64,000 nt of DNA from Rhyacophila brunnea (taxonomy: Eukaryota > Arthropoda > Insecta > Trichoptera > Rhyacophilidae). Shown here piece by piece: positions 21,494 to 32,659 of the stretch. The first letter of the stretch is position 1. Each line of letters opens with the position of its first letter. A program made the position numbers and the translations under genes. The notes under the pieces were generated by a model, which was not told the origin of the DNA, ran no database searches, and saw nothing but the letters and a program-made list of their open reading frames with translations. The stretch is from contig JAGYXB010001753.1 in NCBI GenBank assembly GCA_022495005.1, positions 930,001 to 994,000 on the forward strand, read 5' to 3'.

Positions 21494-22101
21494 CAGTGAC
21501 GTCCCTAGACAAAATGCCGCCCCTAAGCAGCCCCAATATGCCGCCCCATTTTTATACAGTTTTTTTTTCATGACTCCAATATCTAAAAAATGTGTTGTAT
21601 GGATACATTAGTAACAAAATATATACCGCTAAATTTAATTTAAATGCCATCTCTACTTCAGTAGATAATATTGCGGGTCCACGGTTTCAGATACATTTAA
21701 AAATACATCTGACAACTTTCAAAACTCGCGAGTGACCGGCAAAAATATTTGGATAAATTTATTAGGTTATTATGTACCTACCAAATAATTAAAATATAAT
21801 TCGCAAATCTGCACGTGTCCATTGCTGGTCATTAAGGACGTGACGTCGAAGAACAACGGAAGTAAACTAGAGATCGCAAACTCGAAAAAAAATTACATTC
21901 CTGTTAAACCTTTCATGTTAATTAATACATTTTGTTTCCAACCAGTGAGCTCATTTTTTTAATGAAAAGATATTCCCGTTATTACTAAGTTTAGGTACCT
22001 CTTTCTATATATACCTAATGATTCTCCCCGATTTGCCGCCCTTCGAGCAACTGCCGTCCCCAAGCGACGCTCAATCTGCCTACATCCACGAGACGCCACT
22101 G
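21494..22101 (+). mobile_element. hAT-like non-autonomous element C2
   Basis: 608 bp copy of C1 with left end CAGTGACGTCCCTAGACAAA and right end CACGAGACGCCACTG. Flanks CATAAACT and CATAAAGT match at 7 of 8 positions. Internal order is the same as C1 (ATCTAAAAAATGTGTTGTAT, GCAAAAATATTTGGATAAAT). Confidence 0.85.
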
Positions 22102-22254
22102 CATAAAGTATTCTTAACCCAATCCATCCTAAAGCCTAACCAACGTTCCAAACTTGGTATCATTCTTATAAATTTATATGTTTTCACATCACATTTGAAG
22201 ATGTCATAAAACAATAGATACATATATTTTTGTATGAGTTTTAAATAAAAATGT

Positions 22255-22610
22255 TGAACACAGAACAGATTAATAAATATAGAATACCGATAGGCTATGG
22301 ACACACACACTACTAGATTTACTACTACCACAATATTACATTTTGACGCAGGGTTTTGAATGTGTGAGTGTCCTACGAAAATGAACCACGCATTATAGAA
22401 GTGCAATAGTATGTGCTGCAACCTTCAAAAACACTAATATTGAATGCCTGTCTGTGCATAAACCGAGAACAGTTGTCAGAACGAAGAAAAAGCTTTTTCT
22501 TGACACGTGTTTAAATGTATCCCATATTATTCTTCTACACACTAGATCGGTTGTGTTACTCCACACCCGTTTGGTGTCTCAGTTCCCATTATTTCTGAGT
22601 TCCATGATGT
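22255..22610 (+). repeat. Family P repeat, copy P1
   Basis: The longest P copy on this strand. Landmarks are ATAGGCTATGGACACACA, TTTTGACGCAGGGTTTTG, GAGTGTCCTACGAAAATGAA, CAACCTTCAAAAACACTAAT and CCACACCCGTTTGGTGTCTC. The same order is found reversed at 34890-35200. No ORF or terminal repeat was recognised. Confidence 0.7.
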
Positions 22611-23095
22611 TGAAGAAATCTTTTTATATAGAGATAGAGCCTGAACGAAAGAAAGTGATGACAAAACGGACCACTAGGACAAATTAATTTTCATACAAAC
22701 TCTGAAAAAAGAACGGCAGTTATATTTTGTTTCATACAAAAATGGCACGTTTGAAATACGTACAAATGGACATGCAAATGGAAAGCTGAGAAGGGTCCAC
22801 AACGAAATCTTTAAGATTGTGGCAGTGTTACTAAAAAAGCACCTGATCAATCATAATATGAACATTTTTTCCGACAAGAAAAAAATGCGATTTCATAGAA
22901 ATTTTTCACTGGAATAGGTAGCTAAAAAAGGGTTCCTTTTCCCTGGAAAACCTAAAAAATGTTCTCACATATTTTCTTCACATGTGAAACATTTATTTTA
23001 CTGTATTTTTTCTGCTAAAGACCTTAATAAAATGTCTAAAAAAATCTTACAGATTTAATACAGGCGTTTTGTTTTCAGGTCACCTAGTATTTTTA
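22610..23095. other. No recognisable feature
   Basis: AT-rich with poly-A and poly-T patches and no repeat partner found. Confidence 0.4.
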
Positions 23096-23099
23096 CCTC

Positions 23100-23480
23100 C
23101 CGCAATCCTCGCCAGGTGCGCACACAAGAATTATCAAACAGAAACTATATAGACAAATACGAATTATTAAAATAAATATAATATGTTAATATTACATCAT
23201 CTTATTGTTCGTCAAGACCACACGGCTGAGGATCGTGACCTGGTTGATTTAGTGTTGGCCCACTCCTCTCGCCATTCTTCGACACGTAACTAAAGACCCG
23301 TGGCACTACAGCGCGGACGATACAAACGAACACTAACGGTCCTAAAAATTAGACCCGTTAAGCCACGCACATTAATTTGATAATCACTGGTGGATGCAAC
23401 AGCTCGCAATAACTTGTGTGTCTGGGTATCGGAACCTTCTCAAACTAATTTTCTGTGGGCGCGTCCGATACTTGCCTTAC
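23100..23480 (+). mobile_element. Family H element, copy H1
   Basis: Starts CCAGGTGCGCACACAAG and ends TTTTCTGTGGGCGCGTCC. Between these it shares CGTGACCTGG, CTCGCCATTCTTCGACACG and GCGCGGACGATACAAACG with H2 (26625-27943), and GTGGATGCAACAGCTCGCAA with H3. The ends form a loose inverted repeat around TGTGTGCGC. Confidence 0.55.
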
Positions 23481-23489
23481 GCGTGGCAT

Positions 23490-23925
23490 ATCTTTGTCAT
23501 CGTCTAATTGTGTGAACCCGATAATGAGTTTGGTATGGAAAGATGCACGTTGGGCATTGAATAGTCGCCTAATAAAACATCGAGTCTTCGCTGTTGATTA
23601 TATTGTGGATACGTCGTGTTTTCGAAAAATGACAGACAAATAAAGTATACCTACACATGAGTTATATTTAATTATAATTTTGTTTAAATTATAGGCTTCA
23701 ACCCCAGAATCATGTACATCCAAGATTTATAGCGGCTACATAATAAATACTACCATTCAGTTATGAGTGTTATGACAAATATAATATTAAGAAGGTGAAA
23801 TATCAGCCCAATGACATTATTAATGGACAACTCACTCAATACAGTAGTTAGCAAATAAATTCACGCATAGCGACATTCGCACGTGTATAGGTAGACGTCA
23901 CGCAATTTCCATTATGCGACATCAC
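23490..23925. other. No recognisable feature
   Basis: AT-rich. No gene or repeat partner was recognised. Confidence 0.35.
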
Positions 23926-24126
23926 GCATCGGGAATTTATAGCAATATCACCTTTATTGTAATGGCGTTAGAACAGTGTTTCTAGTGACAATCATCATTT
24001 GAGCGAACCCGTTCGAACCGAACCATTCGGCAGACTCGACACAAAGCATCGGGAATATATAGCAATATCACCTTTATTGTAATGGCGTTAGAACAGATTA
24101 TGCCATTCGGCAGACCCGACAAAAAA
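23926..24126 (+). repeat. Direct tandem duplication, 120-bp period
   Basis: GCATCGGGAATTTATAGCAA through GGCGTTAGAACAG occurs at 23926 and again at 24046, differing by a single base over the first ~50 bases. The second unit then lacks about 40 bases before both share CATTCGGCAGACYCGACA. It is a local duplication followed by a deletion. Confidence 0.85.
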
Positions 24127-24129
24127 GTG

Positions 24130-25030
24130 AGTGTCATTTTTCTTTCCAGATGCGTCGTCTATATTAATGTCATTGTAACAGCCTAATAAAACTTCAAGCG
24201 ATTTTGAAAAAAAATATTATTAATTTGAAAAGCAGTAATTTAATTTTAATTGGGATGTGTAAAAGACAACAAATTGTGCCATTTTAAGACACAGCACCGC
24301 AGAGGTACCTACCTACTGACTACTTACGTGGGAAAAATATATTTCATATATTTACATTCATACGCAATAGAGGTGAGTTGGAAATACCGTCACCAGTTTC
24401 GGATGAAACTACTCATACTCAGTATGTGTGGCCCAATAAACTTATTCCAAAAAACTTGTGATGATATTATAATCGCGAGTCGCTGTTCTGTGCACTCGCC
24501 AGTTGGAAGACTTTCAACACTATTGACATTAAATGCGCGCGAACGAGATAGCACTTGAATACAGGTATATTTTAATTTATTAGTCTATTGCGTTCGAATG
24601 TATGAATAATAGGTCATAAATTTTGTGTCGCAGCACAGTGGTGAGATGACGCACAGGCTTAGGCTTGTTATATGACCGCTCAAAACAGGTTTAAAATTTA
24701 AAAAAAATCACTGTTCATTTTTGTTAATAAGAATACTATAACATAACAGAAAAACAACTCATAAATTTAAAATGTGTTTAAAATTTTATAATAAATGCGA
24801 CTTTTCGACAAGCGGAGCTCAGCATATTTTTAGCGATTCTATTGAACCCGATACGTATTTCAAAAACTAATATGGAGTTGGTTGTAGTTTCAGTTGAGTA
24901 TGAAACTGTTGTTGCATACGCACGCCAAATACTAGTAAGTATGTATTTTGGAACAAGTCTCTATAATAAGTATTTTTTTATACTGGTAGTAAGTATACTC
25001 AGTCTTCAAAATCGACTAGGTTTCCCATCT
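24130..25030. other. No recognisable feature
   Basis: Two plus-strand frames of 102 and 126 codons (24250-24558, 24842-25222) show no domain. The second runs into a fold-back element, so neither is called as a gene. Confidence 0.4.
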
Positions 25031-25033
25031 CTA

Positions 25034-25186
25034 AAAGTGGGGCCACACCGGCAACAAGTCGCGCGACAGCTCGTTAAATTTTACGATAATTATCATAATT
25101 GCTTAAGAAATTTTACGATAATTATCATGCTTATCGTAAAATTTAACGAGTTGTCGCGCGACTTGTTTTCGGTGTGGCCCCGCTTT
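25034..25186. mobile_element. Compact fold-back element
   Basis: 153 bp. The 56-base arms (25034-25089 and 25131-25186) match at all but 4 positions and include GGGGCCACACCGGCAACAAG and GTCGCGCGAC. The spacer holds a 21-base word, AAATTTTACGATAATTATCA plus T, as a second direct copy (25076-25096 and 25108-25128). It has no ORF. The class is unknown. Confidence 0.8.
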
Positions 25187-25189
25187 AAT

Positions 25190-25885
25190 ACGCACCGTTC
25201 CCCAACGTCGGTATACCTATAATATACAAAATGTACACTCCATATTACTCTAAATTTTAATTTAATGGTGTAAAAAGAAAATAAATTATTTATTTTGACT
25301 TCAATCACAGTGCCAATGTGTCAGCATTTTATAGGGTTACATTGAATGAGGCGTATATTATTTCCTTCGCAACAAAAAAATCTTTTGTCAGTCCCAAACA
25401 CTTAAAACGAGCTCATTCTTACTTGAATAAGATAGAAAAATATAATGGGTAGGTAGTTATTTAACAATATGACAAAAAGAAAACCTCGCTACAATATGAA
25501 AAAAAAAACGATAAAAGACTCGTTAGAATACAAGTCGAAATGTTCTTTTGTGACAAGATTGTCGAAAAATAATATGAACAGTTAGTAGCGTATTCCAATG
25601 TAATAAATAGTGGTATTGATATAATGATAAATACGTAATTATAGAATAAAATTGATAGCATTCAATACTAAAAAAAACAAACCAAAAATCAGGTAACTTT
25701 TAATACCTTACACTAAAGAGAAATTAAACTTTAAAAAACCCTCTGAAAGCGTACTCCACGGTTTGACTCTATTACCCGCATTCAACAGCACGCAGAGAGA
25801 GATTCTTTCCTTATCCTCTACAGTCTACGACATTGGACCTGACCAAATACTAAGAGTTTTTTCAGGTTCTCAACCTCTCTGTGGG
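25190..25885. other. No recognisable feature
   Basis: AT-rich, no gene or repeat partner. Confidence 0.4.
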
Positions 25886-26142
25886 CTATACTGCCCTGCT
25901 AAGTAAAAAACAGTGTTTTGATTTTATTGAAGTCAGAGAACCCAAGTTTTAAACTACTTTTTCTCTTGTAAGTATTATGTAAAATTATTGAAATGTTTTG
26001 ACATAATCTCAAAATAGACAGGCGTGTTTAGAGATTATGTCAAAACAATCCAATAATTTTACATAATATAAGAGAGGAAACTTGGGTTCTCAGACTTCAC
26101 TAAAACCAAAACACTGTCTTTTTACTTAGCAGGGCAGTATAG
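25886..26142. mobile_element. Fold-back MITE J (CTATACTGCC ends)
   Basis: 257 bp that is almost entirely one imperfect hairpin. The left arm CTATACTGCCCTGCTAAGTA continues through ACAGTGTTTTG, GAGAACCCAAGTTT, ATTATGTAAAATTATTG and TTTTGACATAATCTC, all mirrored on the right. It shares its terminal CTATACTGCCYT and AGGAAAAAGGCAGT-like logic with element K at 32264. Confidence 0.8.
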
Positions 26143-26149
26143 GTACAAC

Positions 26150-26620
26150 CAAAAAATTGGTACAGGCAAACCGAGAAAAGTCTGTATCGAATCTGGAGTT
26201 CGCTGATGATGGACTCCGACTCTGTTTTCTACCTTCTCGGAGAAAATACGAATACATAATATATAAATTGGAATGACAAAATATGTCACTAGACGCATCT
26301 TATTGGTTTGGTAATGTTTTTGTTCTTTCAAATTGTTTGTAGTTTTTTTTTTTGCCATTGCTATTCTTCTTTTGATGTCAGTCTTAGATCCACCCTTTTC
26401 AGATATGCTCGACTACGATTGTCCATCGTCTCGTTTTTGTCGGATTCATCTTGGGAACGAAACTCCTCGCCCGGATCCTAGGTGTCTTATTCGGGATCAT
26501 TCCAGGTATTTTAAAGGCCATCGACCTGACCGACCTGATTTTTTTTAGATTGTAATGAGACTCTCCTATATTTGTGGTAATATCTAGTGGTAATCGTGTG
26601 CAGAGCTACGTTATAGATAT
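26150..26620. other. No recognisable feature
   Basis: A 71-codon plus-strand frame (26333-26548) lies in a moderately GC-rich stretch but has no domain I recognise. It is next to family H copy H2 and may belong to an older element. Confidence 0.35.
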
Positions 26621-26912
26621 ATCAATGGATCCAGGCGCACACACAAGGGTAGGAGGGGAGGGGTGTTCGGGTCCGGACCTTCATCAAGGAACGAAAAAAT
26701 CAAAACATTAATTGTGAATTCAATATTATTTCTTCTTTTTCGTCAGGACCTCTTGACCGACCATCGTGACCCGTTTGGATATTTCTCATCGGGTGGACCC
26801 CACTTTTCTCGGCATTCTACGATACGCAAGGCCTGTATCAGTAGAAGCACCCAATGGCTAAAAGAGAAGACAGCGCGGACGACACAAATGGAGGCTATCG
26901 ATTATAATACTT

Positions 26913-27636
26913 ATGATCGTTAGGTTATAATATGTAATCGATTACCACTTATGGCTGCGATAGGTATCAATAACTCATAGGTGAGCACCGTAATTAAAGC
27001 TGCAGCCCATGTGTACATCATTAGATTGTCAGGGTATGGGAAATATACACGGAAAACTGGAGGAGTTCGCGGTTGAAGCGACGTGAAGCTATAAGTTGTA
27101 GACCAAGGCCCTTGTGAACTGTAAATTTCGATCGCAGTGCTAGTTATTACTTATACTTCGAATGCAATATATTTGAATATGAATACAACTGCTTATAGAA
27201 AATGATGATTAAATGTTAATAAATATGAACGGAATGTGCAATCTAAAATCTTCATTTACTGAGAACAGGTTACCATGATCGTTAGGTTATAATATGTAAT
27301 CGATAACCACTTATGGCTGCGATAGGTATCAATAACTCATAGGTGAGCACCGTAATTAAAGCTGCAGCCCATGTGTACATCATTAGATTGTCAGGGTATG
27401 GGAAATATACACGGAAAACTGGAGGAGTTCGCGGTTGAAGCGACGTGAAGCTATAAGTTGTAGACCAAGGCCCTTGTGAACTGTAAATTTCAATCGCAGT
27501 GCTAGTTATTACTTATACTTCGAATGCAATATATTTGAATATGAATACAACTGCTTATAGAAAATGATGATTAAATGTTAATAAATATGAACGGAATGTG
27601 CAATCTAAAATCTTCATTTACTGAGAACAGGTTACC
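26913..27636 (+). repeat. Recent 362-bp tandem duplication
   Basis: Two head-to-tail units, 26913-27274 and 27275-27636, each starting ATGATCGTTAGGTTATAATA and ending GAGAACAGGTTACC. By eye I count only two differences: GATTACC versus GATAACC, and TTTCGATCG versus TTTCAATCG. That is about 99.4 percent identity. Confidence 0.95.
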
Positions 27637-27667
27637 GCATACCATTCGAAGTTAAGAAATAACTATA

Positions 27668-27814
27668 AAAATACCACATAAGCGTGGAGTTCGATAGTTT
27701 TGACAGAAAATATGACGTAGTTAGAGCGACACAGAGCGAAAGAAAACGATGCAGATGCATGCAGCTTGTAATTTGTCCGCAGTAAAAGAAATCGCAATCT
27801 GCGCAATTTCAAGT
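27668..27814 (+). repeat. Repeat I, copy I1 (3' part of H2)
   Basis: AAAATACCACATAAGCGTGG, then TTTTGACAGAAAATATGACG, TAGTTAGAGCGACAC and GAAATCGCAATCTGCGCAA. The same order is found at 55265-55462. Confidence 0.7.
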
Positions 27815-27949
27815 AGTTCCACTATTATAGCAGTGAACACTACATGGTTTCGTTTAATCCCCTCCATATGCCTTAAAAAATGATGAATATTTTTTCGAAA
27901 TGGACCCCATACCATTTTTTCTGTGTGCGCGCCTGAATGGATCTTACTT

Positions 27950-28594
27950 GAGGAAATCGGCAAAAGTGTCAAACCCTATGTTGGCGTATTTAGCCACACA
28001 CGCCTACACAATTTTTTTCCATATTTAAAATAACGCAAAAATATCAAATGAATAATCGTGTAACAATAATAGCTGTACAAACAATTGATTACAAGTAGCA
28101 CAGTAAATAGGAAACTTTACACAATGAAAATTAATTATATACGCTTTTCCATTAGACACCGATTTGTCAAACGCTTGTGAAAATCTACATCCTGATCGTT
28201 AAGAAATAACGATAATTTTACGTATTACGTTGTAAGTATTTTTATCGCCATTATGTGCTGATAAATAATAACACGATTGTGTTAACTGTACCAAATACGA
28301 CATGTATTGTAATAATTACTAGGTAGGTATATATAAGTAGAATTATTAGTGTTACAGTAATCATGCAATATTGAGTTGTAGGTCGATCCAAGAAAAAGCC
28401 TTTCCGAAAAGAATTGACAGTAATTAACACCGTTAAAGTGACTTTCTAACCTCTTCTATTTAACGCTTCTTCATTATCATCGCCCTACAAACTAGATTAT
28501 ACATGACAACGTATACAGTTGTAATATTAATACTATCGACCGATGGCACTTGATGGGGAAAAAGGTAGGTATCGTGTAAAAATATTATTGAATA
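27950..28594. other. No recognisable feature
   Basis: AT-rich, no gene or repeat partner recognised. Confidence 0.4.
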
Positions 28595-28598
28595 TTAA

Positions 28599-29320
28599 GG
28601 GGGGACATGCTCAGCGTAGGTCAAAATGGAGGTTTTGTTCTATTTTCAAAGCATGATCCTGGACATACCTTAAACGTTGTAGATAATCTATTTATATAAT
28701 TTTGAAGCCTTCTTATTCTTTATATTTATTTTAAGCATTTTATCACTGCAAAAAGTATTTTTATTACATAAAATAGTATTCTTTTAAACCTCTCGCTCTA
28801 ATTATTTAGAATATAGTCATATTTCAGTAGGTACATAAATATGCAGTGGTGTTAAGATTTTTTACATTTATTAATTTTTAAACGCATTTATAAAACCATC
28901 AGTATAATTTATATCGACATTATTATCGTGAAATATTTACGATAAAAATATATTGATAATCTCTGTGATCCCAAATTTGACAAGAATTAGGCATTTTATT
29001 ATTCAAAAAATGGGCAAGCTTACCACATTTGAAGATAATTCTAAAGATACTCATTATAAGCTATGTCTCTGACCGTTCAAGTGTGATAAACATCCTACGA
29101 ATAATGATTGCTTTATAATAGTTATTAACCTAAGAATAAGGCAGTGTTTTTTTTTAAATACGCCATTTCTTTTGGCATTTCCCAGTGGTTAAGCTACAAC
29201 ATACGGCCGTACCCATAAATTGACAAACTATAATTGAAGTAAGGAGTAAAATGATGTTAACGCGCGTGTTTTAAACCCTCTTAAGAACTCCATTTAAACC
29301 CACGCTGAGCACGTCCGCCC
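28599..29320. mobile_element. piggyBac-like non-autonomous element S
   Basis: 722 bp with ends GGGGGGACATGCTCAGCGTA and ACGCTGAGCACGTCCGCCC, continuing inward to a shared AAATGGAG/CTCCATTT. It is flanked exactly by TTAA at 28595-28598 and 29321-29324. TTAA duplication with G/C-run termini fits the piggyBac superfamily. The AT-rich interior has no transposase. Single copy in this window. Confidence 0.8.
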
Positions 29321-29329
29321 TTAAGTAAT

Positions 29330-29985
29330 TGTTTTTAATAATGTTTAACTGATAACAGTAATAGTAAACTAATAACTTTTAAAGACTGATATCATAATCT
29401 CATTAGTTAACTTCATTAATTTCCAATACGTTACCATTGTTCCTAGAATCGACGATTTTACAGCCCTTGAGTGTAATATTTTACCACGTTTTTATAAGCT
29501 CGTATTCTTGTTTTTCCAGTACAATTTTTTTTCTTGTGTGTCCAGTCCTAGCAACTAAATTATTAATATATACGTGCGTTACTATGGAAATCAATATTAA
29601 ATGCCAAAATGACATTTCAGTATTTCTATAAAGTACAAAAAAGTATTTATTAATACATAGAATTGTCAAGTTTATCTGATTCAGCAGAAAATTTAAAAAC
29701 GTGGTATATAAAAAGTTCTTTTTATCTTGTAATAATTAATTATTGTTCATAATTACTAATGATCTATTATTTGGTTTCGACGATTTATAATAATATCCTT
29801 ATCTAATATATTATTAATATTATTAATAAGGTAGGGTTTTTTTTACTAACACTTCAACTATTCATAATTTGTTTGTTATATTTTTTTATTATGACCCTTG
29901 ACTTGATAGGTAGGTAATGTAGTTATTACCTACTTTATTGCATTGATTGGTTATATTATAAGTTAGAGTTAATAGTATTCGTGGT
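29330..29985. other. No recognisable feature
   Basis: AT-rich. Overlapping short frames near 29.5 kb on both strands have no domain. Confidence 0.4.
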
Positions 29986-30002
29986 CAGTGTTTATTTGCC
30001 TT

Positions 30003-30101
30003 TTGGTAAGTGTGCACAGTACCTGAAGATGCCGAAAGGCGAAACCCGAGCCGCAAAAAACGACTGAATTGGAATAGTACAAAACTTAAATCCATTAGAA
30101 T
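30003..30101 (-). repeat. Family U repeat, copy U2
   Basis: Complement of U1: AGTGTGCACAGTACCTGAAG, ATGCCGAAAGGCG, TTGGAATAGTACAAAACTTA and TCCATTAGAAT. Confidence 0.55.
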
Positions 30102-30199
30102 GTATATAGTTGTGCTGTTAAACTCAGGACCGCCGTGAGGAGCACAGCCGCCTATGTGCGAAATAAATAAAAAAAATAATAAAAACTTGTCAAACAATT

Positions 30200-30430
30200 T
30201 GTATATAAATAATTTGAAAACAGCTCATGCATATACACTAGAAAAAATCATTTTCTAGAACGAAAAAAATACGACTCGCGATGGGACTTGAACCTGTATC
30301 TACTGGAATCGCGCCAGTATGCATTTCCAATTAAGCTACGGGCATATTAGTTAATTACGAAGCTTTTAACTAGTCGTTGTTACATGAAATGCTTATCGAA
30401 TGTTTTCAAATTATGTATATTCAATATTAT
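30200..30430 (-). mobile_element. tRNA-derived SINE family D, copy D5
   Basis: Intact minus-strand copy. Reading the minus strand, a tRNA-like head has an A box (TAGCTTAATTGG) and a B box (GGTTCAAGTCC), the spacing expected for a Pol III promoter. The head is flanked by ATGAAATGCTTATC on one side and CACTAGAAAAAATC on the other, with inverted ACATAATTTGAAAACA words at the outer edges. It lacks the paired acceptor stem of a working tRNA gene. Confidence 0.75.
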
Positions 30431-30439
30431 AGATTGTTA

Positions 30440-31438
30440 CATTCTCAAATCTTGTGTCTTATTCGTTGAATAAAAAAATAGTTTATTAAGCAATTTGTAG
30501 ATGTTTGGTATTTTAATTTGGTCCATGATAATATGGTAATTGATTAATAAACAGTTTACAACTGTTTTTATGGTTGTTTTATTGTATGCACTTGTACATC
30601 GTATTACATTTTGGTGTGTATATATTTTGATAATATTAGTTTAGTTATCTATATGTGAATACACTGGTATTTATTAGTTGTACATCATTCTCGGGCAAAC
30701 ACAGTATGCGAGGAACAATTATTCAATTGGAAGATTATTTGTGAACCGCTTGATTGAAAGGTTTGATATCGACTAATCATTATATCTAATAAATTATAGT
30801 GTGATAGGTTCGAGTGTAGTGTTGAGTACTTAATTATCGTCCGAGATCGTTAGTTCTATTTTATGTTGATAAATGTTACTATATTGTTAACTGGGGCCAA
30901 CCAGGACACGAGACGTGGCGATTCACATACCTATTTACGGCACTGGACCCTGCGATTGTTATATATAATTTCTTCTGTGTCATTCTTCTTCTTACATTTT
31001 CAGAATAAAGCATGCGTCCATTTCCAATTATTAAATTATTTAATAAATAAAATTGGTTTAATTGAAGTCTAACGCGATGTCGTAAAAACAAACATTGCGC
31101 CAATTTAAAAGAATACAAAATATCATGATTCATGAATCGTGACAAAGCTCGGCGAATCTAATACGAGATGATACATGATACAATGTGAAGCCGTGTCAAT
31201 TAATAAAATTACATTTCACTCATACAATATTTTAGGGAACAACTAGTGGAGTCTAGACAAAGTTTATTGCATTAAAAATTGCTCACGAAATGCAAATTAC
31301 AGACTTACATCGTATGTCAGACTGACATACCCCGAACAAGTATAATTAGGAGGCTGAGGACACAAGGGATCTCAGTTGCACGTTTGTGTAAATTGAATTT
31401 TCAAAGTTAGACGTTTTTTTCTCAGTCTCAGAAGATAC
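30440..31438. other. No recognisable feature
   Basis: AT-rich. A segment with the words CTGGGGCCAACCAGGACACG at about 30890 looks less random but matches nothing I can name. Confidence 0.4.
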
Positions 31439-31446
31439 ATTATGAC

Positions 31447-32219
31447 TAGGGATTCCAATCCCGGGATCCCGAATCCCGAGATCCCGGGATCCCGAGCTAT
31501 TTTCGATACTTATGAATCCCGGGATTGATAAACATAATCCCGGAATTTCGGGATTGATTTTTTTTATCAATTTTTATGGAAAATAAAATAAAAGCGAAAA
31601 TATAATAGAAAAAAATACTTTTAATAAAAAATAACTACATTAGAAATAAACTGAGTTTGAATGAAGTTTGATTTATACCCATGTGTAGGTTGCCGATTCA
31701 TTTTATTTTTTCACATAAATCATTAAAAATGGAAAGATTGGAAAAAACAATGCTTCGCACTTTTAACAAAGTAATTCCACCATGATATCATACGTTTAAC
31801 GGCAGTTTCATATTATTTGTCTGACTAATTAGTTTTATGAAGCGGAAAGGCCATAAGTACGCCATGATTATTTGCTTTACTATTTTAAATCTCGCTAATC
31901 CATTCATTAAGTCTTTACTATCAGAAACAGCAATCTCCTATTAAATTCACATTATTATTTAAATTACAATATTATTTACTCCGTTAAACTTGTGTATTTC
32001 CAAGATTGAACGTATACAATATTAACAATAAATGTCTTAAATAGTATAAATTATACTAGATTTATTTTTGACCGATTTTATCAATGTTATTTGTAAATAT
32101 ATTTTTTATTAACAATGGAAAAAATGCCAATCCCGGGACCAGTCCCGGGATCCCGGGATTGTCAAATTGTAATCCCGAAATCCCGGGATTACAATTTTGG
32201 CTCGGGATTGGATTCCCTA
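31447..32219. mobile_element. hAT element with CCCGGGATT-rich ends
   Basis: 773 bp with ends TAGGGATTCCAATCCCGGGA and CTCGGGATTGGATTCCCTA, and an exact 8-bp duplication ATTATGAC (31439-31446 and 32220-32227). Both subterminal regions are arrays of ATCCCGGGAT and AATCCCGG words, about ten in all, in both orientations. These are probably transposase-binding repeats (inference). The interior is AT-rich without a recognisable transposase. Confidence 0.9.
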
Positions 32220-32263
32220 ATTATGACATGGATAGAGCCAGAATTGCCGTAGCGATATGCTGG

Positions 32264-32658
32264 CTATACTGCCCTTCCAAGGAAAAAGGCAGTAACTCGC
32301 AAAATTTGCGAAATTGAGTTATGAATGCGATCCCTTAGGTAATTTTGAAAGCTATTATTCTGTTTACTTTAAAATTAGTATTATCACTAAAATACCGTTA
32401 AAATCCTTGGCGAAAAAAAATACATCTTCTAAAATGATACACATTTCTTAGCAAAAAGGCAGTCATTGCACCTATTTATTGCAGTTACAGCTCATTTATT
32501 ATTACTTTGTTTGTATTTTAACATCCTACTAATAAAAAATATCACCGTTTTTTTATTAATTCACAGTACTAAAATTTGTAAAAAAAACAAATTATGTAAT
32601 TTATCTCGAAAGTGTGTGAGAGTCAGTTACTGCCTTCTTCCTTAGAAAGGCAGTATAG
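32264..32658. mobile_element. MITE K (CTATACTGCC ends)
   Basis: 395 bp with ends CTATACTGCCCTTCCAAGGA and TCCTTAGAAAGGCAGTATAG, the inverted match extending through AAAAGGCAGTAACT. It is related by its termini to fold-back J. It starts only 37 bases after the hAT target duplication. No target duplication was resolved. Confidence 0.75.
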
Positions 32659-32659
32659 T

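Larger units (their letters stand above)
26625..27943 (+). mobile_element. Family H element, copy H2
   Basis: Left end TGGATCCAGGCGCACACACA and right end TTTTTCTGTGTGCGCGCCTG then AATGGATC form an inverted repeat. The interior shares the GACCTCTTGACCGACCATCG and CTCGGCATTCTACGATACGC blocks with H1, and contains a two-copy 362-bp tandem duplication. An 86-codon frame (26663-26923) has no transposase motif. This is the longest H copy, about 1.3 kb. Confidence 0.65.

Noticed and set aside
24842..25222. 126-codon plus-strand frame
   Set aside because: Its second half is the fold-back element at 25034-25186. There is no domain and no splice signal.
30277..30350. Possible minus-strand tRNA gene
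   Set aside because: A and B boxes are good, but the flanks match SINE family D and the acceptor stem is not complementary.
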